Shown: positions 1-14,800 of the stretch, in pieces | Layout: each line of letters starts with the position of its first letter | Numbering within the stretch: position 1 is the stretch's first letter | Assembly: GCA_949318235.1 (NCBI GenBank) | Contig: OX439127.1 | Location: 8,736,987-8,800,986 of the forward strand | Direction: 5' to 3' | Source: Ecdyonurus torrentis | Lineage: Eukaryota; Arthropoda; Insecta; Ephemeroptera; Heptageniidae | DNA length: 64,000 bases | Position numbers and translations under genes: made by a program | The notes under the pieces: generated by a model | What the model was told of the DNA's origin: nothing | What the model saw: only the letters and a program-made list of their open reading frames with translations | Databases searched by the model: none

Positions 1-324
1 GAAGAGAAGCTGAAGTATATTGCTTTCTGAGTAGGGCAGATGAGACAAGTCATTTAATCGTGTCAACCGTAGCCGTCAAAAATATAAATAAAAACGGAAA
101 ATCGATTAAAGGGTGACACTTTGCGTCTTTATTATTACTTTATTATTATACTGCAGTTCTATAACGTTTTATTTTTTTTTTATACATACTTTTTATTATT
201 ATTATTATTTTTTGATTTATAACTTATATCTTTTGCAATTTTTATAATAATTCTTTGCCTTAACATTGGGGGAAAAAGTTTAGAGTTTGAGGTGATCGTG
301 TGTGTGTGCTTTGTCATTCGTACC

Positions 325-429
<105 letters not shown>

Positions 430-1154
430 TGAGAGAGGATTACATTGTGATAGTATCATATATAGAAGTATACACACATACTTCATACATATTCGCCGGC
501 CACTAAAAACGTACCAAAAACAGCAACGAAAAAAAAAAAAATATATATTAAGATCAATTTTGAAAACTTTTCTCATAAAAAATATTTTCAAATAAATCAA
601 TTTGATGTCTCATTTTCTAATTATATCATTGAAAAAATTATCAGGTTATCACGCTACAGAATATTAAAATTAGGGTACTCTTATAATAAAAGAGTTACTT
701 TAAGATAAGGTATACACTTTGCGTGGGATAAGATATAGCCGTCTATTCTGTACTTTATCTCATACATATGCCAGTAATAATTTATAATTTAATTTATAAT
801 TTATAATAGTTATGTGGTGGCCTATGTACTAGGTACCATTTACTTCAGTGTCAATCTCGGACCCTATCATTAAGTCAATATGCAAAAAAATGTAGACTTA
901 TAGAGTGAAATGTAAATATACTGTATATGTATAAGTACACCATGGTGTTTAATAAATAAAATAATAATAAATATAGTTTATACTTTTTTCTACTTTAAAT
1001 TTGTATTCGAAAACACATACCATCGTAGATAACATGACTTTTAATGATAGTAATAATTGACAATGGATATTAATAAAATATATATATATATATTACTAAC
1101 ATTAAGGTATCAACCATGAATATATCATAAGGTTCACAATACAAGGACAAAAAC

Positions 1155-1852
1155 AAATACGTAATAATTATGCTATAGCTCATTTTCAGCACAATTCAAT
1201 GCAGCATAATTTCTCAGTCTTGTAGTCGTTACCTAAATTTTCTAAAACGTTAACTTTAAGTTAATTTCATATAAAACTTTAACGATATAACGTTAACTCT
1301 AATTTGTCACCAACTGTAACGTTACCTTTAACGTTAATATTGTTAACTTGCGTTAACTTTAACGTTAACAGCTTTTTTAGATGATGTATTTTTTATGATT
1401 ATTCATAAGTTTATAAGTTAAAAAGTTAATATTTTACTTATATTTATGCTTATTTATAAATAAATAGATATTTTTTATTTATCATTTCTGTCACCTCGTC
1501 AGTTGATATATATATATTTTTTAGTCAGTATAAAGTAAAAATGTTTCAAAAAGTAACGTTAAAGTTAACACTATGTAAATTTTTGTTATTATAGTTATAA
1601 TAGTTTTTTAACGTTATTTTTTGCAGTGTTGTTGATCTATATTATAAAAATAACCAGTTAACGTTATTTAGTTAACTTAACGTTAACAATTTTACGTTAA
1701 CAACTACAAGACTGTAATTTATGTTATACTTCTTAATAACTATGTTACATAGCACAAATATTATATTATACAGCAAAAGTATTTATGTTGTTCTAATTTA
1801 GCATCATTTATGCTATAATGACATAAATGCAGCATAAATTACGTAATTTATT
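1155..1852 (-). mobile_element. MITE family A copy 1, interrupted by a nested foldback
   Basis: In reverse orientation it shows both family termini (AAATACGTAATAATTATGCT on the + strand at 1155 and AGCATAAATTACGTAATTTA at 1831-1850). The inner family sequence, with GCATCATTTATGCTATAATG and ATGACATAAATGC, lies at about 1715-1852. A 500-bp inverted-repeat element occupies 1215-1714. Confidence 0.7.
1215..1714. mobile_element. hAT-like foldback element nested in a MITE
   Basis: Termini are CAGTCTTGTAGTCGTTA on the left and, on the opposite strand of the right end, CAGTCTTGTAGTTGTTAACG. Subterminal regions repeat TAACGTTAAC-like palindromes many times. The flanks TAATTTCT (1207-1214) and TAATTTAT (1715-1722) match at 7 of 8 positions, as an aged 8-bp hAT-type duplication would. 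It encodes no transposase. Confidence 0.7.
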
Positions 1853-2568
1853 CTTTCCGTGTAAGACGTAATTAAGGTACGTCAGTGATCAAGTAATTCT
1901 TGAATAAATTGGGTTTCATATTTGTACAGTATGTACCTATTTTTTAAATTCATAATCCGGCTTACCAAAATCGTAGAATATAGCCAAAAATGTAACATTT
2001 ATCTTGTTATAGAAATCAACACTCATTTAATTCAGTAATTAGAATTTGTTGTTGTGTAAAAGGTTAAAGGGGGAAAATTTGGAAAATGAGGATGGGTAAT
2101 CATTGATGCACGTACAATATGTCAAATCAAACAAATCTAAAGGGAGATTTCAAACCACTCATTTAATCGCATTATTTTTGGGTTTCACAAATAAATCTCG
2201 TTACCATGGAAGATATCACACAGGTGACGGACGGTTATTTCATGTCACGCTATTTTTTTTATTTTTATTTTTTTAAGCAAAACATGAAACACATGTTTCT
2301 TATACAGCCCGACATATACCTAATACTAATAATAGAGACACCTTAGAAACTGGGATGAGTAGAACGTTATCGATTGTTTAGGTGTAAAGTATATTATATT
2401 AAAAGATACGCTCTCACTCGCTCTTACGTAGATTACCAGCAGAAACGACCAGAATCACAAGTTTTTGCCCACAAGCTTCTTCATTTCAGGCTAAAAATGA
2501 GCTCAATTTAATAATTTGTGTGCGAGCAAGGTGCTGAGCGGAGCGTATAACAGCATGTTTCTAGAAGG

Positions 2569-2613
<45 letters not shown>

Positions 2614-3601
2614 AACATCCAAGTGTTATCACACAGGATGGGAAAAAGCCGTAGCGTAAGTTAGGAAATTAAATTCGCAGCTTTTAAGTTTTTGAATGAA
2701 ATTTTCCCTAGTTGGATCAGACATTGCTGTGGGTAGCAACCCGTATTAAACTTTAAAAATATTAAAGTAGTTTTTCAATACATTGCATGAGTATAATAAG
2801 CGTAGGCAAATATTATTATAGAACAATTCTACGCGTTTCAAATGTAAACAATAGAAATGATTATATTATGTTGATATATCGAATGAAGATGCTATAACGT
2901 AATATTTCACACAAAATTATATCTCATTTTTCCGCTCTGATTATATCATGCTATATTAAATACACTGCTTACTTAAGTGTGAATACTTTCAATTAGTATT
3001 ATAAAATTAATTAAGACAAAAATGATTTTGCTTGAAAACTTTTCAATTTTGAGGTATTTTATGTCAGCTTTAGTTCAATCAGCTGGAAATACCTAAGTTA
3101 TAGTTTCCTTTCCTTCAGTACATGTCATGTATGTTAAAAGTCGCCCACAACGTTGACTCGTCTCTCCGTAACAAAGATTTGAAACAATTACGATTTTGTC
3201 TTTGCTCTCTCAACTGTTAATTTCACTACATCAGGCGTACAATATTTCCAACAAAATATGAAATCTCTTTCACTGTTAGTGAGTGTTAATTCCTTACACT
3301 TAATGTACCTGATTTTAAAATTTACAAGTCCTATGAGATTCTACCAAGAAACAATGCAAACCATGTTGTTTGTTTGTTTTTGCAAAAACATAGAATATAA
3401 AATGATGAATGTTTTTTTGGTAAAAAAAAAAGAAAAAAAAAAGTAAAAAAGTAAAAATTGAATATGTATGTTTAATCTGTAATAATCACATACACATTGT
3501 TTTTCCCATGAGGCCATACCTGTTTACACAGATTTCTAATGAGTTATTTTTATATATGATTATACATTATTTGGTATTTTATTTTCCTTTTTTTCCTTTT
3601 T

Positions 3602-3652
<51 letters not shown>

Positions 3653-4043
3653 CCACCCTACTTTTTGTTCATTTTTTTTCCACACGGAATGTTAAATAAA
3701 TAAAATATCAATTAATATTTTCTTTATACTTTTAGTAATTTACATCATTACTGGCTCTTTGGACTTTTTTATAATTTTAGGCAATATTTTAAACAAGGTA
3801 AACAAATCTGTGAAAAAAAAATATTTATATATAGCAACATAAAAAGCAAATAAAAAAAAATTGAAATAAAAAATTATAAGAATTATATAAATGTATATAA
3901 AATATATTCTAAAGGAGTCAATTTTCTTTTCAACTATATAATCAAAGTAACAAAAATTTAACATGAAAAAAAATATTTATAAGTAATATTATTATATAGA
4001 TAGCTTTTCTTTGAAGCAAAAAAACTTATTTTAATATTTTATG

Positions 4044-4111
<68 letters not shown>

Positions 4112-4852
4112 TGTATTTGTGTGTGAGTGTGTGTTTTTGTGTGTATATATGTGTGTGCGTACGTATGTGCGCGCGCGTGTGTGTATGTGTGTGTAATTTT
4201 ATATGTGTATTCACTTTTTTTTTTTTTTTTTTTTTTTTAGGGAAGAATGATATTTAATCAAAGCGTTCACATTTTTTCCTTAGTTTTGTAGATTGGATTG
4301 AAGCAGTTTCCCAGAAGTTTTTATTGATTTAATTTCTATATGAAACCGTACGTGTTGTTTTTTTTGTTTACTCAACATTTATTCTTCCCAACTTCTCATG
4401 TCGACAGAAATAAAGAACAAAAAGTTTAGAAAAATATCGATAATGTTTTCCCTCTGATACAAAATTGGGATAGAATCTAATAAATTATTCTGTACTTTCA
4501 AAAAGTTCAAATTTTCATTAATAATCAATTTTACTACTTTTCAATTCCAAGAAGAATATATTTACATTTTCAAATTAATAATTAATATGCTATATATTTA
4601 AACGAAAAAAAAAATCTTACTTCTTCATATTAAATGGAGTGCTGAATATTCAGAACAGAAGTCTTGTACGCATATATACATATATATACATATATATATT
4701 TTTTAATTTAGACCAATTAATATAACACTTATTTTAAATTATCCACTGCCACAATTATTTGCATAATAATTTAAGATGAGGATATCTTACATTACGTTTT
4801 GTTACACATTTAGCTGTCACCGGAAATATATATTAATATACATAGAAAGAGT

Positions 4853-5037
4853 AAATTACGTAATTAATGCTGCATTAAATAATTACTATAAATTATACTA
4901 GAATTCTAGAGCATGTGTGTTGCTATTTCGTAAAAACAAATGTGTTGTATAGTATAATTGCTACACAATATAAAGTAAATAATGTTGATTTGCATAAATT
5001 TTGCTGTATTAATCTAGCATAATAATTACGTATTTAG
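4853..5037 (+). mobile_element. MITE family A copy 2
   Basis: Starts AAATTACGTAATTAATGCTG and ends CTAGCATAATAATTACGTAT. The ends agree with the family but the interior is diverged. Confidence 0.55.
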
Positions 5038-5962
5038 TTTTGTCGGTATATATGATATTAAAAAAACTTAAAAAGGTGACTCTGAATAGCATCCGTTATT
5101 GTTAACTTTTTTTCGTGCCTCAATCCTGTAGTTTTTTTAAAACACGTTGGGGGGGGGGGGGGGGGGGCAAGCACTTAAGATTTTAAGTTTTTATATCCCT
5201 ATCGACGGATCTATAGTCTCACATGAAACCAAAGACACCTCTTTTCTTTTTCATTTTTTCAGCTCAAAAAATATGCCTGCGAGGTCATTAAATAGGTATA
5301 TTAATATTATAGGGTATAATATGACTGAAACTTAATGATAATCTTATTCAAGCAACAAAAGATAGGAGGGATGTGTCTTCGAAATGTGAGATGACAAGAT
5401 TGGTATTTTAGCAGAGAAGTAGTGGTAACTTGGCCATGCGTACAGTAAGTTAGAAAATGCCAGCTAATTGCTTGACTTGCATGCTTGAGTTGACCAGTGT
5501 GTGGCTAAGATTATAAGTTTACAATTATTCTGTTTAGAACCCACAATACTCAGCAACGTTTTACGAGTATAATTAAAAGTATAATTTGAAGTTGCTGTTT
5601 GTTAACTTATTAATTTTTGTTTCTTTTGGTTATTAATAAATTAAATAATTATTTAATGATCTTTACTTACAGTTTTTAATTAAAATATTTGCCTAATTTT
5701 TGTTTATTTATTATTATTATATTTTTTTTTTACAGTATACAGAAATAAAAATAAAGTTTTTATTTTAATATACTGCGTTGCGAAACTTTTTTTTCTCGCT
5801 AAAGCCTCAATAAAAACTTCGATTTTTACGGTATTAACGCGTTGTTAGATATCAACAGAAATTTGTATTAGCAAAAAAGCAAGCGATACTCCACAGCGAG
5901 TTTTGAGAGAGACGTGAAGCATTATTATATTATACTGTATATTATATACATTTATGTATATG

Positions 5963-6010
<48 letters not shown>

Positions 6011-6565
6011 GAGTAGAAAAAAACATAAATTTTGATATGATACATAAATAAAATATAGGCCATTAAAAGCAGAACAATTTTAAGTCTTCAGATTCATTCT
6101 CAATTTCAAAACTCTATAGTCAGACCTAATATATTAATGAAAAAAAAAAAAAAAAAAAAAAAAGTTAATTATATTCACAGTAAAGAAAAAAGCATAAAAA
6201 TCTTAAAAGAAATCGGATAAAAAATGATCATGCAGATGGTTTCATAAAACAAGCAGCCATAATATATTATATGATAAGATACGATGAGATTCTATACAAT
6301 TAAATCCTTGTATTACGAGGCTAATAAGCGGAAAAATGAACTCATAATAATTACATTAGTATAATTCACAATTACATAAACTATGTTATCGTGAATAGTA
6401 ATAACTTTTGTTATTAGCATTTAATTATGTTGTATAATTACAATATAATTATTTTAACAAATGTAAATGAGCTATATTTGTGCAACAGAACATCAATTGT
6501 TGCAGTATAAATTACATGAGTTCTTTTCCTCATATGTCGCTATATATCAATCACACAAGAAGATG

Positions 6566-6742
6566 AAATTACGTAAATTATGCTACTTTTATGTCATTAT
6601 AGCATCATAAATAATGCTAAATTAGAACAACATAAATAATTATGCTGTATAACATAATATTTATGCTATTTAGCATAATATTATGCAATACAGTAGAAAT
6701 TAAGCTGTAATGAATAAATGATGCTATAATTACTACGTATTT

Positions 6743-6744
<2 letters not shown>
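6566..6744 (+). mobile_element. MITE family A copy 3
   Basis: Starts AAATTACGTAAATTATGCTA, contains TTATGTCATTATAGCATCAT and GCTAAATTAGAACAACATAA, and ends ATTACTACGTATTTATT. It abuts the (TG)n array at 6747. Confidence 0.7.
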
Positions 6745-6788
<44 letters not shown>

Positions 6789-6888
6789 ATGCAGCTGCCA
6801 TGATAATACAGTGTGGTCACTGGAGCTGTAAAAAAGTGTGTACATAAACTTAAAACAGGTTACCAATATTGCTTGCTCTATGTGTCAG

Positions 6889-7137
6889 GTTTCGACACCT
6901 ACTACAGGAGCTTGCGTCCTCGCTTGGAGCAGGACCCTTGCTTCGAAGACGGTGAAAACAGCACTCAACTTTTGCGCGACGGTAAGAGGATGGTGAACTG
7001 TCGTAATATGTGGTTCCGCGAGTTCTGGAGCCAGCACAACAAATGCACATTTGATCGCCCTTTCCGAACTCAACGTCGATGTACGGGTAATGAAGCCATC
7101 AATGACTATGAACAAGAAGGCTTAGTACCTTTCGTAG
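6889..7137 (+). CDS. mGluR: mGluR exon a: Venus-flytrap domain segment
   Basis: The acceptor is tgtgtcag and the donor is GTAAGT at 7138. The exon enters with two bases of a split codon and leaves in phase 1, giving 82 full codons from FDTYYRSLRP to VPFV. It contains the WFREFW motif typical of the lobe 2 to lobe 1 return in mGluRs, and a sequon N-S-T. A (TG)n tract ends about 100 bases upstream. Confidence 0.9.
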
Positions 7138-9813
7138 GTAAGTTATAAAAAAAAATTTGTAACTCAAAACTTTGCAAATTTTTATAACAACGTTAATTTT
7201 TTTCTGTCTTTTTTTTTTTTTTTTTTTTTTATTTGTAAAATAATTAATATTTTTCCCTGCAGACTTGAGAACAAAAGAAAGTAAAAATTCTTTGTTCTCT
7301 TCACTTTTGTTACAATGGAGGGTTTTATTAGTGAAATATTTAGACGCGACTATTATTCCCTGTTGTACAGATTACACAGCTAGCAAAAATAAATATCAGG
7401 AAAAAAATACGCCCCTGACATGAGTGGATAGAAACATGCAGAGTAAATTAAAAAAAAGTCTTTATTTATTTAGTAGAAAATGAACAAATAATAAATTAAG
7501 CTTGTAAATCGTTTTATTTTCAACAAATGATTGAAGTTAAACAGTATACTTAAATCAACTTATATAATGAACAAATAAAGTCTTAAATTCTAAGTAATAT
7601 TTAACCAAAATATAATTTCATTTGTCAAAATAATAACAATGAGAATTATCAGAAAACTTAATTTGCATATTTTAATATTAGTACTTTGATTAAATCGCAT
7701 GTATAGCTAATTAAGCGCTGTGAGTAAAACTCAAAACCCGAGCGGCCAATAAATAAATATGGTCTTGTTATAACGCTCAAAAAAAAAAAATATATATATA
7801 TATATATATTTCAGTTGATGCTGTTTACGCCATGGCTCATTCCATTCACAATCTGATTGCCGACGTATGTGGTACCGACCCGTTTTACCTGTGCGATCAG
7901 CTGAAACCAGCTCCTCCAGGTGTGGATCTGCTACAGTACATCCATAACGTCACCTTTACTGGTAAGTTTTCTACATTTAGTTTTGGAACGAGTGGTATTT
8001 TCATGATCAAAAATACTATAACTTTGTATACTTATGTTGTAGGTCGTCAGGGTACGGAGGTACGTTTCAACAAAGACGGTGACGCGTTTGGCAGCTACAA
8101 CATTTATCAGTACCAGAAGCGGGAAGATAAATACGACTACGTCCATATTGGCACCTGGGAGGAAGAGTAAGTAATAATTAACTATCTAGCATCAAGGATA
8201 GATTTCATTTATGTATATATGTTCAGGGTGTCACTGAAAGAGCCTTTTCTATTGAACAATTAGATATTGAAATATATAGGCAGGAAAAGTAGGGGAAAAT
8301 ATTATGGTAGCTTAAATTGAATACCTTCCTTAAAAACTTTATTTAAATTTAAACAGACAATATGTAAATTGCTTTCAAAATAACAATAAGAAATACATTT
8401 TGTTACTTTAAATATGAAATAGTCAACAACGTAAATCTCAACTGATAAAGTGTCTAATTAAGTGATTCGTATCCATTACGTGAGACAAAATTCTAAAGTC
8501 TCTTATCTTTCATCGTAAATAAATTAATTTTTTTACTGATATGTATTTCAAGATTCATATACTAGCAATAGATTTCTTTTGTCCACTGTGTTAATTACTT
8601 TGAAAAATCTTCTATAACATAGCATTATCTCAATAATAGCTCTATAGTTATAGGAAATTCAAATTATTTTTATTGTTAACCGTAAATTTACTAATACGGT
8701 CCTTGGTACTATATTAGGAATATGGAAGACCAACAAATTATTAGGGGGTAATTTTATTTCAAATTCTAAAAGAAGACATTGTCCTGAATCGAATGATAGA
8801 TAAATTTCTAATTTTTTTAGTTCATTAAGTATTTTTAATTAATTTTGGAAAATAAAAAAATGACTCCTCGATTAATAACTTTTTATGTGGGCAAGGGAAA
8901 ATTATACCGACCGTGACGTCATTTCGCGTCTTTAAAAAATTAATAAAAAATACTCTAAATTAAGAAATTTGTAAATGTATCGATTCAGAACGATGTCCTC
9001 TTTTATATACAGTAAGCAATAAAATATCCCCCTACACTTTTTTAGTCTACCTCATTAATTATTACACCTGAAGCAGTTACGCATTTTCATGGTTACTTGG
9101 TTTCCTTTATAAGTACTTAGCATATCTTCACCAATTAAAGTAAGTTATTACAACATCATTATAATTTAAAGTTACAAAATAGATTGAAAAAATGGTTTTG
9201 CATTGTGCTCTCTTTTAAAGAGACCTTTGAAGTAGAAAACACAATCTTATATTATTTATACTTATTTAGCCAAAATCTTTCAGGTATGGAAAAAAAATTA
9301 ACTTAAATTAAAAAATTAAGATGTTATATAATAAGCATTTTGTTAAACTTTCTGAAACCATAGTCGTACCGGAATATTCAATAATGTAAATCTCATTCCA
9401 CTAAATAAGCTAATTTTGCAGTTGTCATATATTTCTGAAATAATTGTAAACTATTTTCTGATAATCCATTGTAAAATGATACTAATTTCTATCCAAAGTT
9501 TTTATGCATTGTCTCAAAAAAAATACCAGTCTTAATGAAAGCCAAAGTTAAAATCATGAACATATTTTTAACCTTTGCATTTCATGAATAAACTTCTTTT
9601 AAATGTATTTGCACTTTTTTTTTTTTTTTTTTTTTTAAGAATTTTATCCGAGATTTTCGGGTGATGGATTGTGAGCGAGGCAAGCAAGCTCTTGATGGCA
9701 ACATCTCGGTCAATACACGAGAAGCCAGAATTCATTTGATGTGAAGCCGCCATAGCTTACTTGCAACCTCCTAATTAACCCTCTCCAAATCCCCTTTTTT
9801 CTCTTTTATCAAA

Positions 9814-9869
<56 letters not shown>

Positions 9870-10576
9870 CGTAATTTTAGAATACTTGCTTGTATTTCAT
9901 TTTAATGATTCAATTTTTTTTACTTTTTCCCAACTTTTTTCACCAGCAGCAGTAAAAAAAAAAAATAAAAAAATACTGTAAGCGGTTGTTAGAAGAAAAA
10001 CTACATTTACATTTCGATATATTCATTAAATACGTAAAACTGATTAAAAGTAAATATTCTTTTGCAACAAAATTCAAAACATGAGTTTTTCTTTGTAAAG
10101 TTCAATATTAATAAAAGTATAACTTGGGTAAAGAACGACTTTTTACGATGAACAAGTTGTTTTAACTTTTGGAATAAAACCTCGTAATGTACCAAAATGA
10201 TTTATCTTTTTGTCTTGATTGAAACATGTAAATACATCTTTACAAGTCAATAAAAGTGGAAATAAAGAGTATTTTTAAACACAGGGTTATATATTTTTAC
10301 TTGATATGTATATATATAAGAAAGGGGGAATGAGAGGCTCTTGCTTCTCAAATGCCATGCAGTCAATATGTCAAGTATTGGAGTGGGGGTGTCAAAATTT
10401 TGTGAGCAGCATTTGTGTGTGTGTGTGATTCTAGATTGAAGTTGGATCTCAACCTCACCAAGTGGAAGAACGTCAGTATCTTACCTAGGTCCATTTGTAG
10501 CGATGAATGCCCCGTCGGACACATTCGCAACTTTCAAGTAAGTCACGCTACGAATTAGCCTAGCATCGACCTTGCC

Positions 10577-10608
<32 letters not shown>

Positions 10609-11273
10609 TTCTGAGAAAGAAAGAGGAAGAAAGAGACAGGGAGAGAGAGAAAAAAAAAGGTTAAGTGCATTCACTTCACGTAGCGTAAATTTTCGTACAA
10701 GAAAAATTACATCACATGAAAAGTAAACAAACGGATATGGCTTTTATACGATAAAAATTTAGTACCACTTATACAGAAACATGAAGAAAAAAAAATCATT
10801 TATCATTGATTTACATAAAAGAACGTGTTGAATCTGGATGTAAGAAACCTCATTCTGTATTTTGTTCCTCTTTAATAATTTTCATGTGAAAACTAAACCT
10901 CTTATTCATCGTGCAGTACAGCTGAAAAAGGATATTATACTATATATTATATTATATACTTACATTCAATAATAATAAATTCATTTAATAATAGCTATCG
11001 CGATAAGTATAATATATTAAAAAATCAATTGAAAAAAAGAGATTTACATTATTTAATGTAAAACGTTAACGTATATTAGTTTGAATTTCAAAAATAAATT
11101 ATGCTTCGTAATTAATTCATATAGTGCGATTTTTTTTTCAACTGACTGCAATACCTGACTTTTTTTTTTTTCAAAAACTTTGTCTAAAATTGTAACGAAA
11201 CACAGAGAAATCGATGAAATTTGCGTGATGAGGCAGATCAAGGATCAAAGCCAATTGCTTCTCTCTCTCTCTT

Positions 11274-11315
<42 letters not shown>

Positions 11316-11822
11316 AAAGTGATTTAAACAAAATTCATATTTTTCCATAAATATACTAAAAGAAAAAAAAAAAATCAAAGAAGGTGTAGATACGTTAATG
11401 AAGGGTGAATGCTTGTGCACGCGTGCAGAGCAAGTCAAGCATGAGTCAACTGTGCTCAGCGGACACCCCTTCTTCTCCTTCTCCTCTTTGAGCTGCCAAA
11501 CTATTTGCAACCATTTCAAGTTTAATAAAAAATACTCGAAAGAAAAAAAAATTTGCCTTCGCATCGAATAATAATGTAACATTTTGCTATAAGGGGAATA
11601 TAGTCACATAATTTAAATTTCGTATAATTCAGCATAAAAGAGGTGAATAAAATCGATTACTTATATTTTCAATACACACAAAGAAATGAGGGCGATGGAA
11701 TTTTTCAATAGCATCAACTCATACTAATTTTGATTGAAATCTTTTTTAAAATCTCTACTTTATTATAATCGTGTTGAGAGTGAATATGTTCTTTTCATAC
11801 ATTTTTTATACATATTCTGGAC

Positions 11823-11863
<41 letters not shown>

Positions 11864-14800
11864 ATATGTGTACAAAGAGTAAACTTAAAATTTTAGGCCT
11901 TACATAATGTGTCTAAGTAAGATTTTGATTTTTACCATCCGCTCACACAACTCACTACAGAAATTATGAAAAAATAAAGCTTGTATTAAGTTTTAAATGA
12001 TTCAAATCTATGGCTTAAAATACTATTGTAATATAAGTTTGAAAATGTCAAAATAAATATTTGATTGTTTTTATGATTCTTTCATAGTTTTTGCATATTC
12101 TGATCAAGTATTAGAAATTTAATATTAGAGAATTTTTTTTTTAAGCATTGACGTAGAACTTTTAAATTTGTAAGCCTTAAGTTGTAACTTTAATGCTACA
12201 AACATATAATGTAGCTGTTTTATTTAACGTTTAGTCTTATACATTGTGTCCAGTGTCACTTAATTCTTCTACTGAAGGTATAGCCAGTAACAACTTAAAC
12301 TCTACGTAAGCAAATCGGGTGAATAGTATGTTTCTTTCTTTCTTGTATAGTCACTTTCAAATAGTTGAGAGAAAAAAAGTCTTAAAAAAATGCAACAGAT
12401 ATTTCAATTAAATTATATACATATAAACAAATAATTAATGGTCTTTCCTACTTACTACATGTTTAATCACACATACTTCCCCTTTTTGCCGAATTGTATA
12501 TCCTTTTTTACGCACAAGATATATTAACTTTTTTAAGCAAAGTTCATGTGTGTTATTAAATTTTGTGTGTAATTATGTCAGTAATTATAATGCCAGCATT
12601 TTTTTTTTTAATTTTTCTATTAATTTATAATATTATTTTATTTTAAGTAACAGTAAAAGCCTATCAAAAGTTTCAAGTCTGCGAAATAAAGTTATATACT
12701 TTTTAAATAAGAGGGAAGGATGAAGTAATGAAAGAAAGCAAGGATTGGGTGTGGTACAGGTGATAACGAGCAATGTCCAATAGTTTGATGTGATTGTGTG
12801 CAGGATCAATGCTGCTGGATTTGTGTAGCTTGCCGTGACGACTCGTTCATCTTCAATGACACGTGCAAGACGTGTGATCCGGGCCATGCCCCCAGCGTGG
12901 ACAAAACCTACTGTGAAAAACTGCCAGCTGAGGTGATTGAATGGACAAGCCCCTGGGCTCTTGTTCCATTAGGCTTCTCTATCATTGGCATATTGGCTAC
13001 CATATTCACCGCTGCTGTGTTTATTCGCTACAACTCGACCCCGGTAATCATGGCTTCAGGCAGAGAACTTTGCTACGTACTTCTCCTTGGTATTATTTCC
13101 TGCTATATCATGACTTTCGTTATCCTCTCTGCTCCTACCATTGAAACGTGCACCACTCTGCGTGTTGGCCTGGGAGTGTGCTTGTCCATCATGTACAGTG
13201 CAATTATTACCAAAGCTAATCGGATTTCACGTATTTTCAACGGAGGTGTTCGCAGCATCCAACGTCCATCTTGCACTTCACCCCAGTCTCAGGTGTTTAT
13301 TTGCCTCGGTAAGTAAACTCTAATTACCTTCTTTTGCATCTGCTTAACTCTCCCATTTACTATTTACTCGCAAATTAATCTGTTTTAAACACTGACATGG
13401 TTTATGAAAATAACTAAACTAATTAAAAACTAATAATACTTATCAAAATTTTATTCTGAAAAATACGAACTTTCTGTAAAAATTATTCTATACAAATGTC
13501 AGATTTTGTTTTATTTCACCTTTTTGGGGCAAAATTTGTCTGTTTTTTCTATCACACACAGACACACATATTATACATTATATATTATGATAAAGTATAT
13601 ATATATACAGTACACTCTTAAAATAATAATGTTGTTTACCGTTAAAAAGTTGTGCCTCTAAAGTTTTCTTAAGTTATTATAATAAAATAAACATTCCTAA
13701 GATTTGTTTTTGTTTATAACTTTACTTGATTTTTGTTTCTTTCAATCAAACATGCAGTAGCACAATTGCGTTAAATTCAAATTTTCTGACACCGTCACGT
13801 TGCGTGTATGCGTTTTGGACGAAGAGACAAATGTTCGCTATTAGCACATTTCCAACTGACCTAAAAATGTGTTAACGAGAAATAAATTAAACTGATATAT
13901 ATTTCTATTTGAATTCCAGTTAATAAAGCATTTTTAAAGTGTAATTACTGAACACTGTTATTATATTTATTACTTGAAATTAAATAAGTTTACTAGTTAC
14001 AAAATTAATTGTTTCATCTGGAGGGCAAGTTTTTATACTTACAACAACAATTAAACAATTTCAAATCATTTTATAAATTTAGATTGTTATCACATTTCAT
14101 ATATTATTATTGCTTTTATGTACGAGCTTTTATACGATTTCATGAGAGTATCTTGCTTTTTTGTATTTTTAAAATGTCAACACGTTGAGGTCAAATTTGG
14201 TGCTAGCAAAATTTGAATTTTTCAGTTTGTCGGAGTTGCTGGAGGCTACCAGCTTTTATTATTTACTTATATATAAAATTTGTATATGGACAAAAAAAAT
14301 AACTTATTAACCATATTCTCAGCATGTTTGGGTTAGGTGTAAGAGTGGGCCAGACGTCTGCCAGGCCTAAACCTCGCACTTTCAATTGTATATATTTTTT
14401 TTTGTAATATTGTTAAATAAAGACGAATATTTATTTATTTATTTATTCATTCATTCATTCATTCATTCATTCATTCATTCATTCATTCATTCATTCATTC
14501 ATTCATTCATTCATTCATTCATTCATTCATTCATTCATTCATTCATTCATTCATTCATTCATTCATTCATTCATTCATTCATTCATTCATTCATTCATTC
14601 ATTCATTCATTCATTCATTCATTCATTCATTCATTCATTCATTCATTCATTCATTCATTCTATTTATTTATTTATTTATTTATTTATTATTATATATCAC
14701 ATAATGCTTTATAAATTATAAATAAAAAATCAATACGTAATTTTATGGACTCGTAATAACAGGAACATGCATTGGATTAGTTATATAAACAATAAACACA

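Noticed and set aside
6850..7115. Minus-strand frames opposite receptor exon a
   Set aside because: Shadow frames of a confirmed coding exon.
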